Positions 6,126-13,087 of a stretch of 15,719 nt of DNA are shown here, in pieces. The notes beneath the pieces were generated by a model. The model was given only the letters and a program-made list of their open reading frames with translations, did no database searches and was not told the origin of the DNA. This DNA is from Sphingomonadaceae bacterium (GTDB lineage Bacteria; Pseudomonadota; Alphaproteobacteria; Sphingomonadales; Sphingomonadaceae), in contig JAFAZM010000249.1 of assembly GCA_019239785.1 (NCBI GenBank), forward strand, positions 1 through 15,719. The letters are read 5' to 3'. Both the position numbers and the translations under genes were made by a program. How positions within the stretch are numbered: position 1 is the stretch's first letter; every line of letters begins with the position of its first letter.

Positions 6126-7030
6126 TTACGCGCATCCTCCTGCTCTTCGCCTTCCTGTTCACCGCGCCGGCGCCGGCGCTTGCAGTCGACTTCCCGCCGC
6201 TCAGCGGCCGCGTCGTCGACCAGGCCGACCTGCTCAATCCCCAGCAGGAGCAGGAGCTCACGCAAAGGCTGGATGCGCTGCAGCGGGCGACCAGCCGGCA
6301 GCTCGTCGTCGCCACCGTGCCGAGCCTGCAGAATCTGACGATCGAGGATTACGGCTATCAGCTCGGCCGCGCCTGGGGGATCGGCCAGCGGAATGCGAAC
6401 AACGGCATCATCCTGCTGGTCGCGCCGACCGAGCGCAAGGTCAGGATCGAGGTCGGCTACGGCCTCGAAGGGATCGTGACCGATGCCCTGTCCAGCCAGA
6501 TCGTCAACCAGCAGATGCTGCCGCGCTTCCGCGACAACGATTATCCGGGCGGCATCATGGCGGGCGCCGATGCCCTGATCCAGCAATTGCAGGCGCCTCC
6601 GGAGGCGGCCGAGCAGGCGGCGGTGGCGGCGCAGCAGGCGGAGAATCAGCGCCAGGCGAGCGGCGGCGGCCGCCATCACCGCAATCGCGGCGTCTCGATC
6701 GGGCCGCTCATCGTCTGGGGCGGAATCTTCCTGTTCATCATCCTGCCCGCCCTTGGCGCCGGGCTCGGAGGCCGGCGCTATCGCGGCCGGCGCGGCGTCT
6801 CGATCTGGGGACCGGGCCAGGGCTATGGCCAAGGCCCCGGCGGCGGCCTCGGCTGGATGCTGATGGGCGCGGCGCTGAGCAATCTGAATCGGCGCGGCGG
6901 CGGCTCCTCCTGGGGCGGCGGCGGCAGCGATTGGGGCGGCGGTGGCGGCGGCTCGTGGGGTGGTGGCGGCGGCGGCTTTTCCGGCGGCGGCGGCTCGTTC
7001 GGCGGCGGCGGAGCGTCGGGGGGATGGTGA
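6122..7030 (+). CDS. TPM-domain membrane protein with Gly-rich tail (YgcG family), copy 2
   Basis: 302 residues from GTG 6122, which overlaps the stop of copy 1 as GTGA. Signal peptide MITRILLLFAFLFTAPAPALA with cleavage after ALA (21). TPM domain about 24-155, clearly paralogous to copy 1 (both keep GRVVDQA-LL, QLGRAWGIG, ERKVRIEVG-GLE, LPRFR-DYPGGI). Then a Gln/Ala-rich linker, one membrane helix (about 193-213, IGPLIVWGGIFLFIILPALG), a basic turn and a Gly/Ser/Trp-rich tail (259-302) ending in GGGGASGGW. This is the classic YgcG layout: exported domain, membrane anchor, flexible cytoplasmic Gly tail. The stop TGA (7028-7030) overlaps the ATG of the next gene. Confidence 0.93.
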   Translation: MITRILLLFAFLFTAPAPALAVDFPPLSGRVVDQADLLNPQQEQELTQRLDALQRATSRQLVVATVPSLQNLTIEDYGYQLGRAWGIGQRNANNGIILLVAPTERKVRIEVGYGLEGIVTDALSSQIVNQQMLPRFRDNDYPGGIMAGADALIQQLQAPPEAAEQAAVAAQQAENQRQASGGGRHHRNRGVSIGPLIVWGGIFLFIILPALGAGLGGRRYRGRRGVSIWGPGQGYGQGPGGGLGWMLMGAALSNLNRRGGGSSWGGGGSDWGGGGGGSWGGGGGGFSGGGGSFGGGGASGGW

Positions 7031-7704
7031 TGGCGCCGATCAGCGACGAGGACCGCGCCCGCATCGCCGAGGCGGTGGCGAAGGCCGAGGCGGCGAGCGA
7101 CGGCGAGATCGTGACCATCGTCGCGGCGCGCTCGGACGCCTATCATGACGTCGCGCTCCATTATGCGGTGCTGCTGATGCTGTTCGTGCCGGCCTTCTGG
7201 GCGTTCGCGCCGCAGAGCCTGGTCGATTGGGCGGCGAGCCTGGTGCTCGGCTGGAACGCGGAGCTGAGCCGCGAGCTGGTCATGCTCTACATGTTCGTGA
7301 AGCTCGCCGCCACGTTCCTGTTCGTGCGCGTCGTGCTCGCCTGGATGCCGCTCCGCATGGCGCTGACGCCGGGCAGCACCAAGTCGCGGCGTGTCCACCG
7401 CAAGGCGGTCGAGCTGTTCCGGGCGAGCTGCGAGCTGAAGACGCGCGGCCGCACCGGCGTCCTTCTCTACCTCTCGCTCGCCGAGCGGCGCGCCGAGATC
7501 GTCGCCGACGCGGCGATCGCCAGCCGGGTCGAGCCCGAGACCTGGGGCGCGGCGATGGCGGTGCTGATCGACGAGGTGAAGCAGGGCCGGCCCGGCGACG
7601 GCATGGTGCGCGCGGTCGAGCAGATCGGCGCCGTGCTCGCACCGGTCCTGCCGCCGCGCGCCGACAATCCGGACGAGCTGCCGAACCGCCTGATCACCTT
7701 GTGA
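7030..7704 (+). CDS. Membrane-embedded TPM-like protein, copy 3
   Basis: 224 residues from ATG 7030, which overlaps the previous stop as TGATG; GTG 7027 is an alternative start. The N-terminal part (SDEDRARIAEAVAKAEAASDGEIVTIVA) looks like the start of a TPM domain, but two membrane segments interrupt it (about 44-62 and 84-107, FWAFAP and MLYMFVKLAATFLFVRVVLAW). The second half (about 120-205, KAVELFRASCELKTRGRTGVLLYLSLAERRAEIVAD and GDGMVRAVEQIG) resembles the C-terminal half of TPM proteins of the type that often follows LemA and YgcG. The split arrangement probably places the TPM fold on the cytoplasmic face (inference). Overlaps the Nudix gene by four bases. Confidence 0.85.
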   Translation: MAPISDEDRARIAEAVAKAEAASDGEIVTIVAARSDAYHDVALHYAVLLMLFVPAFWAFAPQSLVDWAASLVLGWNAELSRELVMLYMFVKLAATFLFVRVVLAWMPLRMALTPGSTKSRRVHRKAVELFRASCELKTRGRTGVLLYLSLAERRAEIVADAAIASRVEPETWGAAMAVLIDEVKQGRPGDGMVRAVEQIGAVLAPVLPPRADNPDELPNRLITL

Positions 7705-8216
7705 GCGACGAGTCCGACATCGTCTGGGAGGGCAGATATCTCGCCGTGCGCAAGCGCGGCAGCTGGGAATATGTCTCGCGCACGCGCAGCATCAGCGCCG
7801 CGGTGATCCTCGCGCTCGACGAGGGCAAGGTGGTCCTCGTCGAGCAATATCGAGTGCCGCTCGGCCGCAATTGCCTGGAGCTGCCGGCCGGCCTGATCGG
7901 CGACGAGGAGGAAGGCGAGGCGGTCCAGAGTGCCGCGATCCGGGAGCTGGAGGAGGAGACCGGCTACCGCGCCGAACGGATGACCGAGCTCGGCTATTTC
8001 TATTCCTCGCCGGGCATGGTCTCCGAAGGCTTCTGGCTGCTCCGCGCCGAAGGGCTGACGCGGACGGGGGAGGGCGGCGGCGTCGAGGGCGAGGATATCG
8101 TCGTGCATCTCGTGCCGGTGGACGAGGTGGCCGCCTTCGTCGCCGCCAAGCGCGCCGAAGGCTGCGCGATCGACGTCAGGATGCTGCTGCTGCTCGCGGA
8201 AGATCTGCTCGGCTGA
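7701..8216 (+). CDS. Nudix hydrolase, ADP-ribose pyrophosphatase-like
   Basis: 171 residues from GTG 7701, overlapping the previous stop as GTGA. Nudix enzymes cleave nucleoside diphosphates linked to another group; the fold and the ELPAGLIG lead-in resemble ADP-ribose pyrophosphatases (NudF type). The Nudix box lies at 64-89: Gly64, Glu73, then RELEEETGY (81-89). The first gap is G-x8-E rather than the canonical G-x5-E, a three-residue insertion (GLIGDEEEGE), while the catalytic REUxEExGU half is intact. YFYSSPGMVSEGFWLLRAEG downstream of the box also matches this subfamily (SPG-SE motif). It is the last gene of the lemA cluster, though its role is probably cytosolic and unrelated to the envelope proteins. 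Confidence 0.92.
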   Translation: MSDESDIVWEGRYLAVRKRGSWEYVSRTRSISAAVILALDEGKVVLVEQYRVPLGRNCLELPAGLIGDEEEGEAVQSAAIRELEEETGYRAERMTELGYFYSSPGMVSEGFWLLRAEGLTRTGEGGGVEGEDIVVHLVPVDEVAAFVAAKRAEGCAIDVRMLLLLAEDLLG

Positions 8217-8219
8217 GTT

Positions 8220-8302
8220 CCCTCCCGGAAAGGGGAGGGGTTAGGGGTGGGTGCGCGCAACGCGTTGCGGCGCCATAGGCCGAACCGGGGCGTCGAGCCC
8301 CG
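8220..8302. repeat. REP-like intergenic repeat with two stems
   Basis: Between the convergent ends of the Nudix and complex I genes. CCCTCCC at 8220-8226 pairs with GGGAGGG at 8233-8239, followed by the GTTAGGGGTGGG string seen in many intergenic repeats of high-GC bacteria. A second stem, CGGGGC 8286-8291 with GCCCCG 8297-8302, ends just after the complex I gene stop on the minus strand (8307-8305). Neither has a T run; either may act as a weak terminator. Confidence 0.5.
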
Positions 8303-8304
8303 TG

Positions 8305-8583
8305 TCAGCGAAAATTGTCGGCGTAGGACTGGAGCTTGAGCTTCGGCTTGGCGGCAGGGACGACATGGGCGTCGATGCCTTCGCGCATCGCATAGGCCTG
8401 GGCGGCCTCCAGCGTCGGGAAGGAGAGGCGGACCTGCTCCTGGGTCTCGGCGCCGCCGGACCAGCCGGTCAGCGGATCGGGCCGCTTGCGCCGCGCCGAT
8501 TCGAACTCGAGCAGCCATTCGCCGGCGCGGGCCTTGCCCGACTGCATCGCATTCTTGGAGCGCTGGTAGATCCGGGCGGCCAT
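8305..8583 (-). CDS. ETC complex I subunit, NDUFS4 (18 kDa) family
   Basis: 92 residues, the usual length for the alphaproteobacterial version of the mitochondrial complex I accessory subunit NDUFS4. The conserved frame is visible throughout: ARIYQRSKNAMQSGKA at the N-terminus, EWLLEFE, RRKRPDPLTGWSGG, TQEQVRLSF, EAAQAYAMREGI and the C-terminal LKLQSYADNFR. It binds the peripheral arm of NADH:ubiquinone oxidoreductase (family knowledge). It stands alone, not in a nuo operon, as is usual. No Shine-Dalgarno is seen before the ATG; instead a perfect palindrome lies 3-17 bases upstream. Confidence 0.95.
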   Translation of the reverse strand: MAARIYQRSKNAMQSGKARAGEWLLEFESARRKRPDPLTGWSGGAETQEQVRLSFPTLEAAQAYAMREGIDAHVVPAAKPKLKLQSYADNFR

Positions 8584-8585
8584 GG

Positions 8586-8600
8586 TTCGGCAGTGCCGAA
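8586..8600. promoter_or_regulatory. Perfect 15-bp palindrome at the complex I subunit start
   Basis: TTCGGCA-G-TGCCGAA, seven perfect pairs around one base, ends three bases before the start codon of the NDUFS4-like gene. It could be a protein operator, or in RNA a six-pair hairpin with a three-base loop occupying the place of the Shine-Dalgarno sequence. No known regulator site is recognised. Confidence 0.4.
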
Positions 8601-8625
8601 GAAGGGCCGGGGAATCAAGCGGTAT

Positions 8626-8710
8626 GGGGACTAGGGACTGAGGACTGGGAAACTGGTCCCGCGCTCCTGCCAGTCCCCAGTCCCGAGTCCCCAGTCCCCA
8701 GTCCCCAGTC
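8626..8710. repeat. Inverted tandem arrays of a 7-bp repeat (GGGACTG/CAGTCCC)
   Basis: The left arm (8627-8647) has three copies of a GGGACTG-like unit. The right arm (8671-8710) has 5.7 copies of CAGTCCC in perfect register, with one C-to-G change in the third copy. 8626-8648 pairs with 8670-8692 over 23 positions with two mismatches, around a 21-base loop. On the minus strand the right arm carries more than four runs of three to four G spaced by ACT or ACTC, a G-quadruplex-type pattern. The repeat fills the gap between the divergent complex I and molybdopterin genes. C-rich low-complexity sequence follows to about 8735. Confidence 0.85.
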
Positions 8711-8762
8711 TAACCCCCCAATCCCCTAGCCCCCCATCGCTCGCGCCTCTATCACTCGCCGC

Positions 8763-10994
8763 ATGGCGACCGCGGGACAGAGGAAGGGCATCAGCCGCCG
8801 CACCCTGCTGATCGGCGGGGGCGCCGGGCTCGGCCTGTTGCTCGCCTGGGAGCTGTGGCCGCGGGCCTATGCGTCGAACCTGCGCGCCGCGCCCGGCGAG
8901 GCGGTGATCAATGCCTTCCTGAAGCTCGGCGTGGACGGGCGGGTGATCGTCGCGGTGCCGCAGGCCGAGCTCGGCCAGGGGGTCTGGACCAGCCTGCCCC
9001 AAATCCTCGCCGACGAGCTCGGCGCCGACTGGCGGACCGTCTCGGTCGAGCCGGCGCCGCTCTCCCCGCTCTATGCCAACCGGCTGCTCGCCGAGGCGGC
9101 GGCCGACGACAGCGAGCTGCCGGGCTTCCTCCGGGGCGCCGGCCGCTGGTCGGCGCGGCGCTTCGCGGCCAATCACGCTTTGATGATCACCGGCGGCTCG
9201 ACCTCGATCCGCGCGTTCGAGGGCCCGTTGCGCGCGGCCGGGGCGGCGGCGCGGGCGCTGCTCGCCATGGCCGCGGCGCGGCGCTGGAATGCGGACTGGC
9301 AGGAGCTCGACACGCATGACGGCTTCGTCTGGCGCGGCGCCGACCGCTTGCCCTTCGCCGCCTTGGCCGAGGAGGCGGCCGGGCTGGAGCCGCCGGTCGA
9401 GCCGGTGCTGCGGGCCGGCACCGACCATCGCCTGACCGGGCAGCCGCTGCCGCGGCTCGACGTCCCGGCCAAGATCGACGGCTCCGCGCGCTTCGCCGCC
9501 GACGTGCGGCTGCCCGACATGGTCCATGCCGCGGTGCGTAGCGGGCCGCCCGGAAGCACGCTGGCCGGCATCGATCGCGCCGCCGCAAACCAAGTCCCGG
9601 GCGCCCTCGCCATACTCAGCAATCCCGAATGGGTGGCGGTGGCGGCGACCGACGGCTGGGCGGCGGGCCGGGCGCTGAACGCGCTGCGGCCGCGCTTCGC
9701 CCGCCCCGATCCCGCCGCCGACGATCGCAGCATCTCGGCCGCGCTCGCCGCTTCGCTCGACGGCGGCAGCGCCGACCGGGTGGTGACGATCGGCGACGTC
9801 GGCGGCCCCTTTCCCGGCGCCAGCCCGGTCAACGCCCGCTACGAGGTCGGCCTCGCCCCCTCGGCGGCGATCGAGCCCTTGTGCGCGACCGCGCGGGTCA
9901 CCGGCGACCGGCTGGAGATCTGGGCGCCGACCCAGGCGCCGGGCCTCGCCCGCGCCGCCGCGGCAAATGCCGCCGGCTATGGCGAGGACCAGGTCACGAT
10001 CTACCCGATGCCGGTCGGCGGCGGCTACGGCCGCAAGCTGGAGATGGACGCAATCGCCCAGGCGGCGATCATCGCCACCCGGCTGCGCCGGCCCGTCCAG
10101 CTCACCTGGCCGCGCATCCAGGAAATCGAGTGCGACAGCTTCCGTCCGGCGGCGGCGGCGCAGATGACCGCCTGGGTGCAGCAGGGCCGGCTCCATGCCT
10201 GGCAGGCGAGGATCGCCGCCCCGGCGACCGCGAGCGAGGTCGCCGCGCGGATCGGCGCGACGCCCTGGCTGGTTCGCCCCGACGCCGCCGCCGCGGCGGG
10301 CGCCCAGCCGCCCTACGGCATCGCCAATATCGCGGTCGATCATGTCCCGACCGAGATCGGCATCCGCACCGGCTCCTGGCGCGGCGAGGCGCATAGCTAC
10401 ACCGCCTTCTTCACCGAGAGCTTCATCGACGAGCTTGCCCGTGCCTGGGGGATGGAGCCGCTCTCCTTCCGGATGGGCCTGCTCGGCGCCAATCCGCGCC
10501 TCGCCCGCTGCCTGTCGACCGCGACCTCGCTCGGCGGCTGGGACGGCGGCCCGCCGGGGAGCGGCATGGGCATTGCCTGTCACGCCGCCTTCGGCTCCTT
10601 CATCGCCGTTCTGGTCGAGGTCGAGGTGACGGCGGACCAGAGGCTGCGGGTGCTGCGCGCGGTGTGCGCGGTCGATTGCGGCCGGACGGTCAACCCCGAG
10701 ATCGTCAAGCAGCAGATCGAGGGCGGGCTGATCCACGGCATCTCGGCCGCGACCGGCAAGCCGCTGAACATCGTGCGCGGCGTGCCCGACGCGCTCAGCC
10801 TCGGCGCCTACGGCCTGCCGAACCTGCGCGACGCGCCCGAGATCAGCGTCGAATTGATGGAAAGCGAGGAGGCACCCGGCGGCGTCACCGAGCTTGCCGT
10901 GCCGGTCGCCGCGCCGGCCGTCGCCAATGCCTATTTCTCGCTCAGCGGGCAGCGGGTGCGCCGGCTGCCGATCTTGATCGGAGCGCCGCATTGA
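8763..10994 (+). CDS. Molybdopterin-dependent dehydrogenase large subunit (isoquinoline 1-oxidoreductase beta-like), Tat-exported
   Basis: 743 residues of the xanthine oxidase superfamily, molybdenum-cytosine-dinucleotide-binding subunit, closest in layout to IorB and membrane aldehyde dehydrogenases. The N-terminus has a Tat signal: SRRTLLIGGGAGLGLLLAW (11-29). Conserved parts: AELGQGVWTSLPQILADELG, GGSTSIR, GSARFAADVRLPDMVHA, a GGGYGRKLEMDAIAQAA loop for the cofactor, RTGSWRG and the C-terminal PGGVTELAVPVAAPAVANA with Glu710 at the place of the catalytic Glu (usually GVGE; here GVTE). Such enzymes need a 2Fe-2S subunit and usually a c-type cytochrome; neither is nearby. Substrate unknown. 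No strong Shine-Dalgarno precedes ATG 8763. Its end overlaps the hemH start by four bases. Confidence 0.9.
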   Translation: MATAGQRKGISRRTLLIGGGAGLGLLLAWELWPRAYASNLRAAPGEAVINAFLKLGVDGRVIVAVPQAELGQGVWTSLPQILADELGADWRTVSVEPAPLSPLYANRLLAEAAADDSELPGFLRGAGRWSARRFAANHALMITGGSTSIRAFEGPLRAAGAAARALLAMAAARRWNADWQELDTHDGFVWRGADRLPFAALAEEAAGLEPPVEPVLRAGTDHRLTGQPLPRLDVPAKIDGSARFAADVRLPDMVHAAVRSGPPGSTLAGIDRAAANQVPGALAILSNPEWVAVAATDGWAAGRALNALRPRFARPDPAADDRSISAALAASLDGGSADRVVTIGDVGGPFPGASPVNARYEVGLAPSAAIEPLCATARVTGDRLEIWAPTQAPGLARAAAANAAGYGEDQVTIYPMPVGGGYGRKLEMDAIAQAAIIATRLRRPVQLTWPRIQEIECDSFRPAAAAQMTAWVQQGRLHAWQARIAAPATASEVAARIGATPWLVRPDAAAAAGAQPPYGIANIAVDHVPTEIGIRTGSWRGEAHSYTAFFTESFIDELARAWGMEPLSFRMGLLGANPRLARCLSTATSLGGWDGGPPGSGMGIACHAAFGSFIAVLVEVEVTADQRLRVLRAVCAVDCGRTVNPEIVKQQIEGGLIHGISAATGKPLNIVRGVPDALSLGAYGLPNLRDAPEISVELMESEEAPGGVTELAVPVAAPAVANAYFSLSGQRVRRLPILIGAPH

Positions 10995-11998
10995 CGCCGC
11001 CGCCCGATCATCCGCGGATCCCGAAGGCGAAGATCGGCATCCTGCTGATCAACCTCGGCACGCCGAATGCGCCGGAGCCGGGCGCGGTTCGGCTCTATCT
11101 GCGCGAGTTCCTCTCCGATCCCCGCGTGGTCGAGATTCCGCAGCTCGTCTGGCAGCCGATCCTCCACGGCCTCGTCCTCACCACGCGACCGAAGAAATCC
11201 GCCCATGCCTATCGCCAGATCTGGACCGAGCAGGGCTCGCCGCTGGCGGCGATCACCGCCCGCCAGGCGAAGGCGCTGGCCGGCGCGTTCGGACCGGACG
11301 TGATCGTCGACCATGCGATGCGCTACGGCAAGCCGGCGATCGCCGAGCGGATCGACGCGCTGAAGGCGGCCGGCTGCGGCCGAGTCCTGCTCGCCCCGCT
11401 CTATCCGCAATATTGCGCGGCGACGACCGCGACGGCGCTGGACGAAGCTTTCAGGCATCTGCGCCACATGCGCTGGCTGCCGGCAGTGCGGACGCTGCCG
11501 CCTTATCATGACGATCCGGTCTATATCGAGGCCCTGCGGGAAAGCGCCGAAGCAAGCCTCGCCGCGCTGGACTTCGCGCCCCAGGCGGTGATCGCCAGCT
11601 TCCACGGCATGCCGCAGCGCACGCTGGAGCTCGGCGACCCCTATCATTGCCACTGCCGGAAGACCGCACGGTTGCTGTCGGAGGCGCTCGGCCGCGAATT
11701 GCGCGTCGCCTTCCAGTCCCGCTTCGGCCGCGCCAAATGGCTGGAACCCGCCACCGACAGGATGCTCGCCGCGCTGCCGGGCGATGGGGTGACGGAGGTC
11801 GCCATCCTTGCCCCCGGCTTCGCCGCCGACTGTTTGGAGACGCTCGAGGAGCTTGCGATTCGCGGCCGCGAGACCTTCCTCGCCGCCGGCGGCCGCCATT
11901 TCGCCTATCTGCCGTGCCTCAACGATGGCGACCCCGGCATGGAGATGCTGCGCACGATCCTCGGCCGCGAGCTTGAAGGCTGGCGCGCGGCGCAATAA
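10991..11998 (+). CDS. hemH: Ferrochelatase
   Basis: Inserts Fe2+ into protoporphyrin IX, the last step of haem synthesis. 335 residues, usual length. The start is TTG 10991, overlapping the previous stop as TTGA; GGAG at 10980-10983 lies seven bases upstream and the family N-terminus (KAKIGILLINLGTPNAPEPGAVRLYLREFLSDPRV) follows closely. Motifs: SFHGMP with His205, the metal-inserting histidine, DPYHCHCRKTARLL (216-229), QSRFGRAKWLEP (242-253) and PGFAADCLETLEEL with Glu283. The CHCRKT segment resembles the Cys-containing stretch of proteobacterial ferrochelatases; an iron-sulfur cluster is possible but not shown. Translation is probably coupled to the upstream gene although the functions are unrelated. 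Confidence 0.96.
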   Translation: MTPPPDHPRIPKAKIGILLINLGTPNAPEPGAVRLYLREFLSDPRVVEIPQLVWQPILHGLVLTTRPKKSAHAYRQIWTEQGSPLAAITARQAKALAGAFGPDVIVDHAMRYGKPAIAERIDALKAAGCGRVLLAPLYPQYCAATTATALDEAFRHLRHMRWLPAVRTLPPYHDDPVYIEALRESAEASLAALDFAPQAVIASFHGMPQRTLELGDPYHCHCRKTARLLSEALGRELRVAFQSRFGRAKWLEPATDRMLAALPGDGVTEVAILAPGFAADCLETLEELAIRGRETFLAAGGRHFAYLPCLNDGDPGMEMLRTILGRELEGWRAAQ

Positions 11999-12037
11999 GG
12001 CCGGTTCAAATAAAGCGAAGAAGAGAAGGAGAGGAAC

Positions 12038-12760
12038 ATGGCCCGCGTTGCGATCGTCACCGGCGGCACCAGGGGAATCGGCGAGGCGATCAGCGTCGCG
12101 CTCCGCGATCAGGGCGTCACCGTCGCCGCCAATTATGCCGGCAATGACGAGAAGGCCAGCGCCTTCACCGAGCGCACCGGGATCAAGGCCTATAAATGGG
12201 ACGTCTCCGATCTCGACGCCTGCGCCGCGGGCGTCGCCCAGGTCGAGGCCGAGCTCGGTCCGGTCGAAATCGTCGTCAACAATGCCGGCATCACCCGCGA
12301 CGGGACGATGAAGCGGATGGACCGCACCGCCTGGGACGATGTGATCGACACCAATCTCGGCGGCTGCTTCAACATGGCCAAGGCGGTCTGGAACGGGATG
12401 AACGAGCGCAAGTTCGGCCGCATCGTCAATATCGGCTCGATCAACGGCCAGGCCGGCCAGTACGGCCAGGTCAACTACGCCGCCGCCAAGTCTGGCATTC
12501 ACGGCTTCACCAAGGCGCTCGCCCAGGAAGGCGCCCGCGTCGGCATCACCGTCAATGCGATCGCGCCCGGCTATATCGACACCGAGATGGTCGCCGCGGT
12601 GCCGGCCGACGTGCTCGAGAAGATCGTCGCCAAGATCCCGGTCGGCCGTCTCGGCCGCGCCGAGGAGATCGCCCGCGGCGTCACCTTCCTCTGCTCCGAC
12701 GATGCGGGCTTCGTGACGGGCTCGACGCTGTCGATCAACGGCGGGCAGCATATGTATTGA
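12038..12760 (+). CDS. phaB: Acetoacetyl-CoA reductase (NADPH-dependent SDR)
   Basis: Reduces acetoacetyl-CoA to (R)-3-hydroxybutyryl-CoA, the monomer precursor of polyhydroxybutyrate. 240 residues of the classical short-chain dehydrogenase fold: cofactor motif TGGTRGIG (8-15), NNAG (81-84), catalytic Ser134 (GSINGQAGQYGQ), Tyr147 and Lys151 (NYAAAKSG). The GSINGQ-GQ-GQ-NY stretch and the GYIDTEMV C-terminal region fit PhaB rather than FabG (which reads GS..G..GN.GQ.NY). ATG 12038 follows an AG-rich stretch, AAGAGAAGGAGAGGAAC. It lies 39 bases after hemH. No PHA synthase or thiolase is in the window, so the pathway role rests on family resemblance. The stop TGA forms the start of the downstream repeat. 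Confidence 0.92.
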   Translation: MARVAIVTGGTRGIGEAISVALRDQGVTVAANYAGNDEKASAFTERTGIKAYKWDVSDLDACAAGVAQVEAELGPVEIVVNNAGITRDGTMKRMDRTAWDDVIDTNLGGCFNMAKAVWNGMNERKFGRIVNIGSINGQAGQYGQVNYAAAKSGIHGFTKALAQEGARVGITVNAIAPGYIDTEMVAAVPADVLEKIVAKIPVGRLGRAEEIARGVTFLCSDDAGFVTGSTLSINGGQHMY

Positions 12761-12860
12761 CGCGCCCGACAGCGCGTCATCCCCGCGAATGCGGGGATCC
12801 GGAACGGCTTCCGAGCAAGTCACAAAAGCAGGCTGGATTCCCGCTTTCGCGGGAATGACG
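12758..12860. repeat. BIME-like repeat overlapping the phaB stop codon
   Basis: Stem 1: 12758-12765 with 12772-12779 (TGACGCGC/GCGCGTCA, loop CCGACA); its first three bases are the phaB stop codon. Stem 2: 12779-12786 with 12791-12798 (ATCCCCGC/GCGGGGAT). Stem 3: 12837-12844 with 12849-12856 (ATTCCCGC/GCGGGAAT). The segments 12775-12800 and 12835-12860 are inverted copies of one another (CGTCATYCCCGC... type), as in paired REP sequences. The 34 bases between them show nothing further. Confidence 0.8.
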
Positions 12861-12868
12861 GAGAGCGA

Positions 12869-13087
12869 ATGGGCCCGGTCAAGCGCTCGATCATGATCGC
12901 CGGCCACGCGACCTCGGTCAGCCTGGAGCCGGTCTTCTGGGAAGCGCTGCGCGATGCCGCCGAAGCTGAGGGCCTGCCCCTCAACGCCCTGGTCGCGCGG
13001 ATCGACGCAGACCGGATCGCAGCGCCCGATCCGGCCAACCTCGCCAGCGCGATCCGCGTCTGGCTGTTCGAACGCCGGGCGAACTAA
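12869..13087 (+). CDS. Ribbon-helix-helix domain protein
   Basis: 72 residues. KRSIMIAGHATSVSLEPVFWEALRDAAEAEGLPLNALVARIDADR matches the RHH_4-type ribbon-helix-helix family common in alphaproteobacteria: the beta-strand KRSIMIAGHATSVSLE, then two helices, then SAIRVWLFERR. Such proteins are likely small DNA-binding dimers, but targets are unknown. ATG 12869 follows GGAGAGCGA; the whole upstream region, possibly including the promoter, is the BIME-like repeat. The TAA stop (13085-13087) overlaps the TAG stop of the opposite-strand glutamate dehydrogenase (13086-13084). Confidence 0.88.
   Translation: MGPVKRSIMIAGHATSVSLEPVFWEALRDAAEAEGLPLNALVARIDADRIAAPDPANLASAIRVWLFERRAN

Noticed and set aside
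8671..8710. CRISPR-like array of CAGTCCC units
   Set aside because: The period is 7 bp with no spacers and no cas genes nearby; it is a simple tandem repeat.
8631..10991. 786-codon open frame on the minus strand opposite the molybdopterin gene
   Set aside because: The plus strand carries a recognisable 743-residue enzyme with family motifs; the minus frame has no recognisable domain and is the usual GC-rich antisense shadow.
12837..12856. ATTCCC-N8-GGGAAT as a Neisseria dRS3 phage-integration repeat
   Set aside because: The pattern matches by form, but it belongs to the paired inverted repeat described here and the other genes are clearly alphaproteobacterial.
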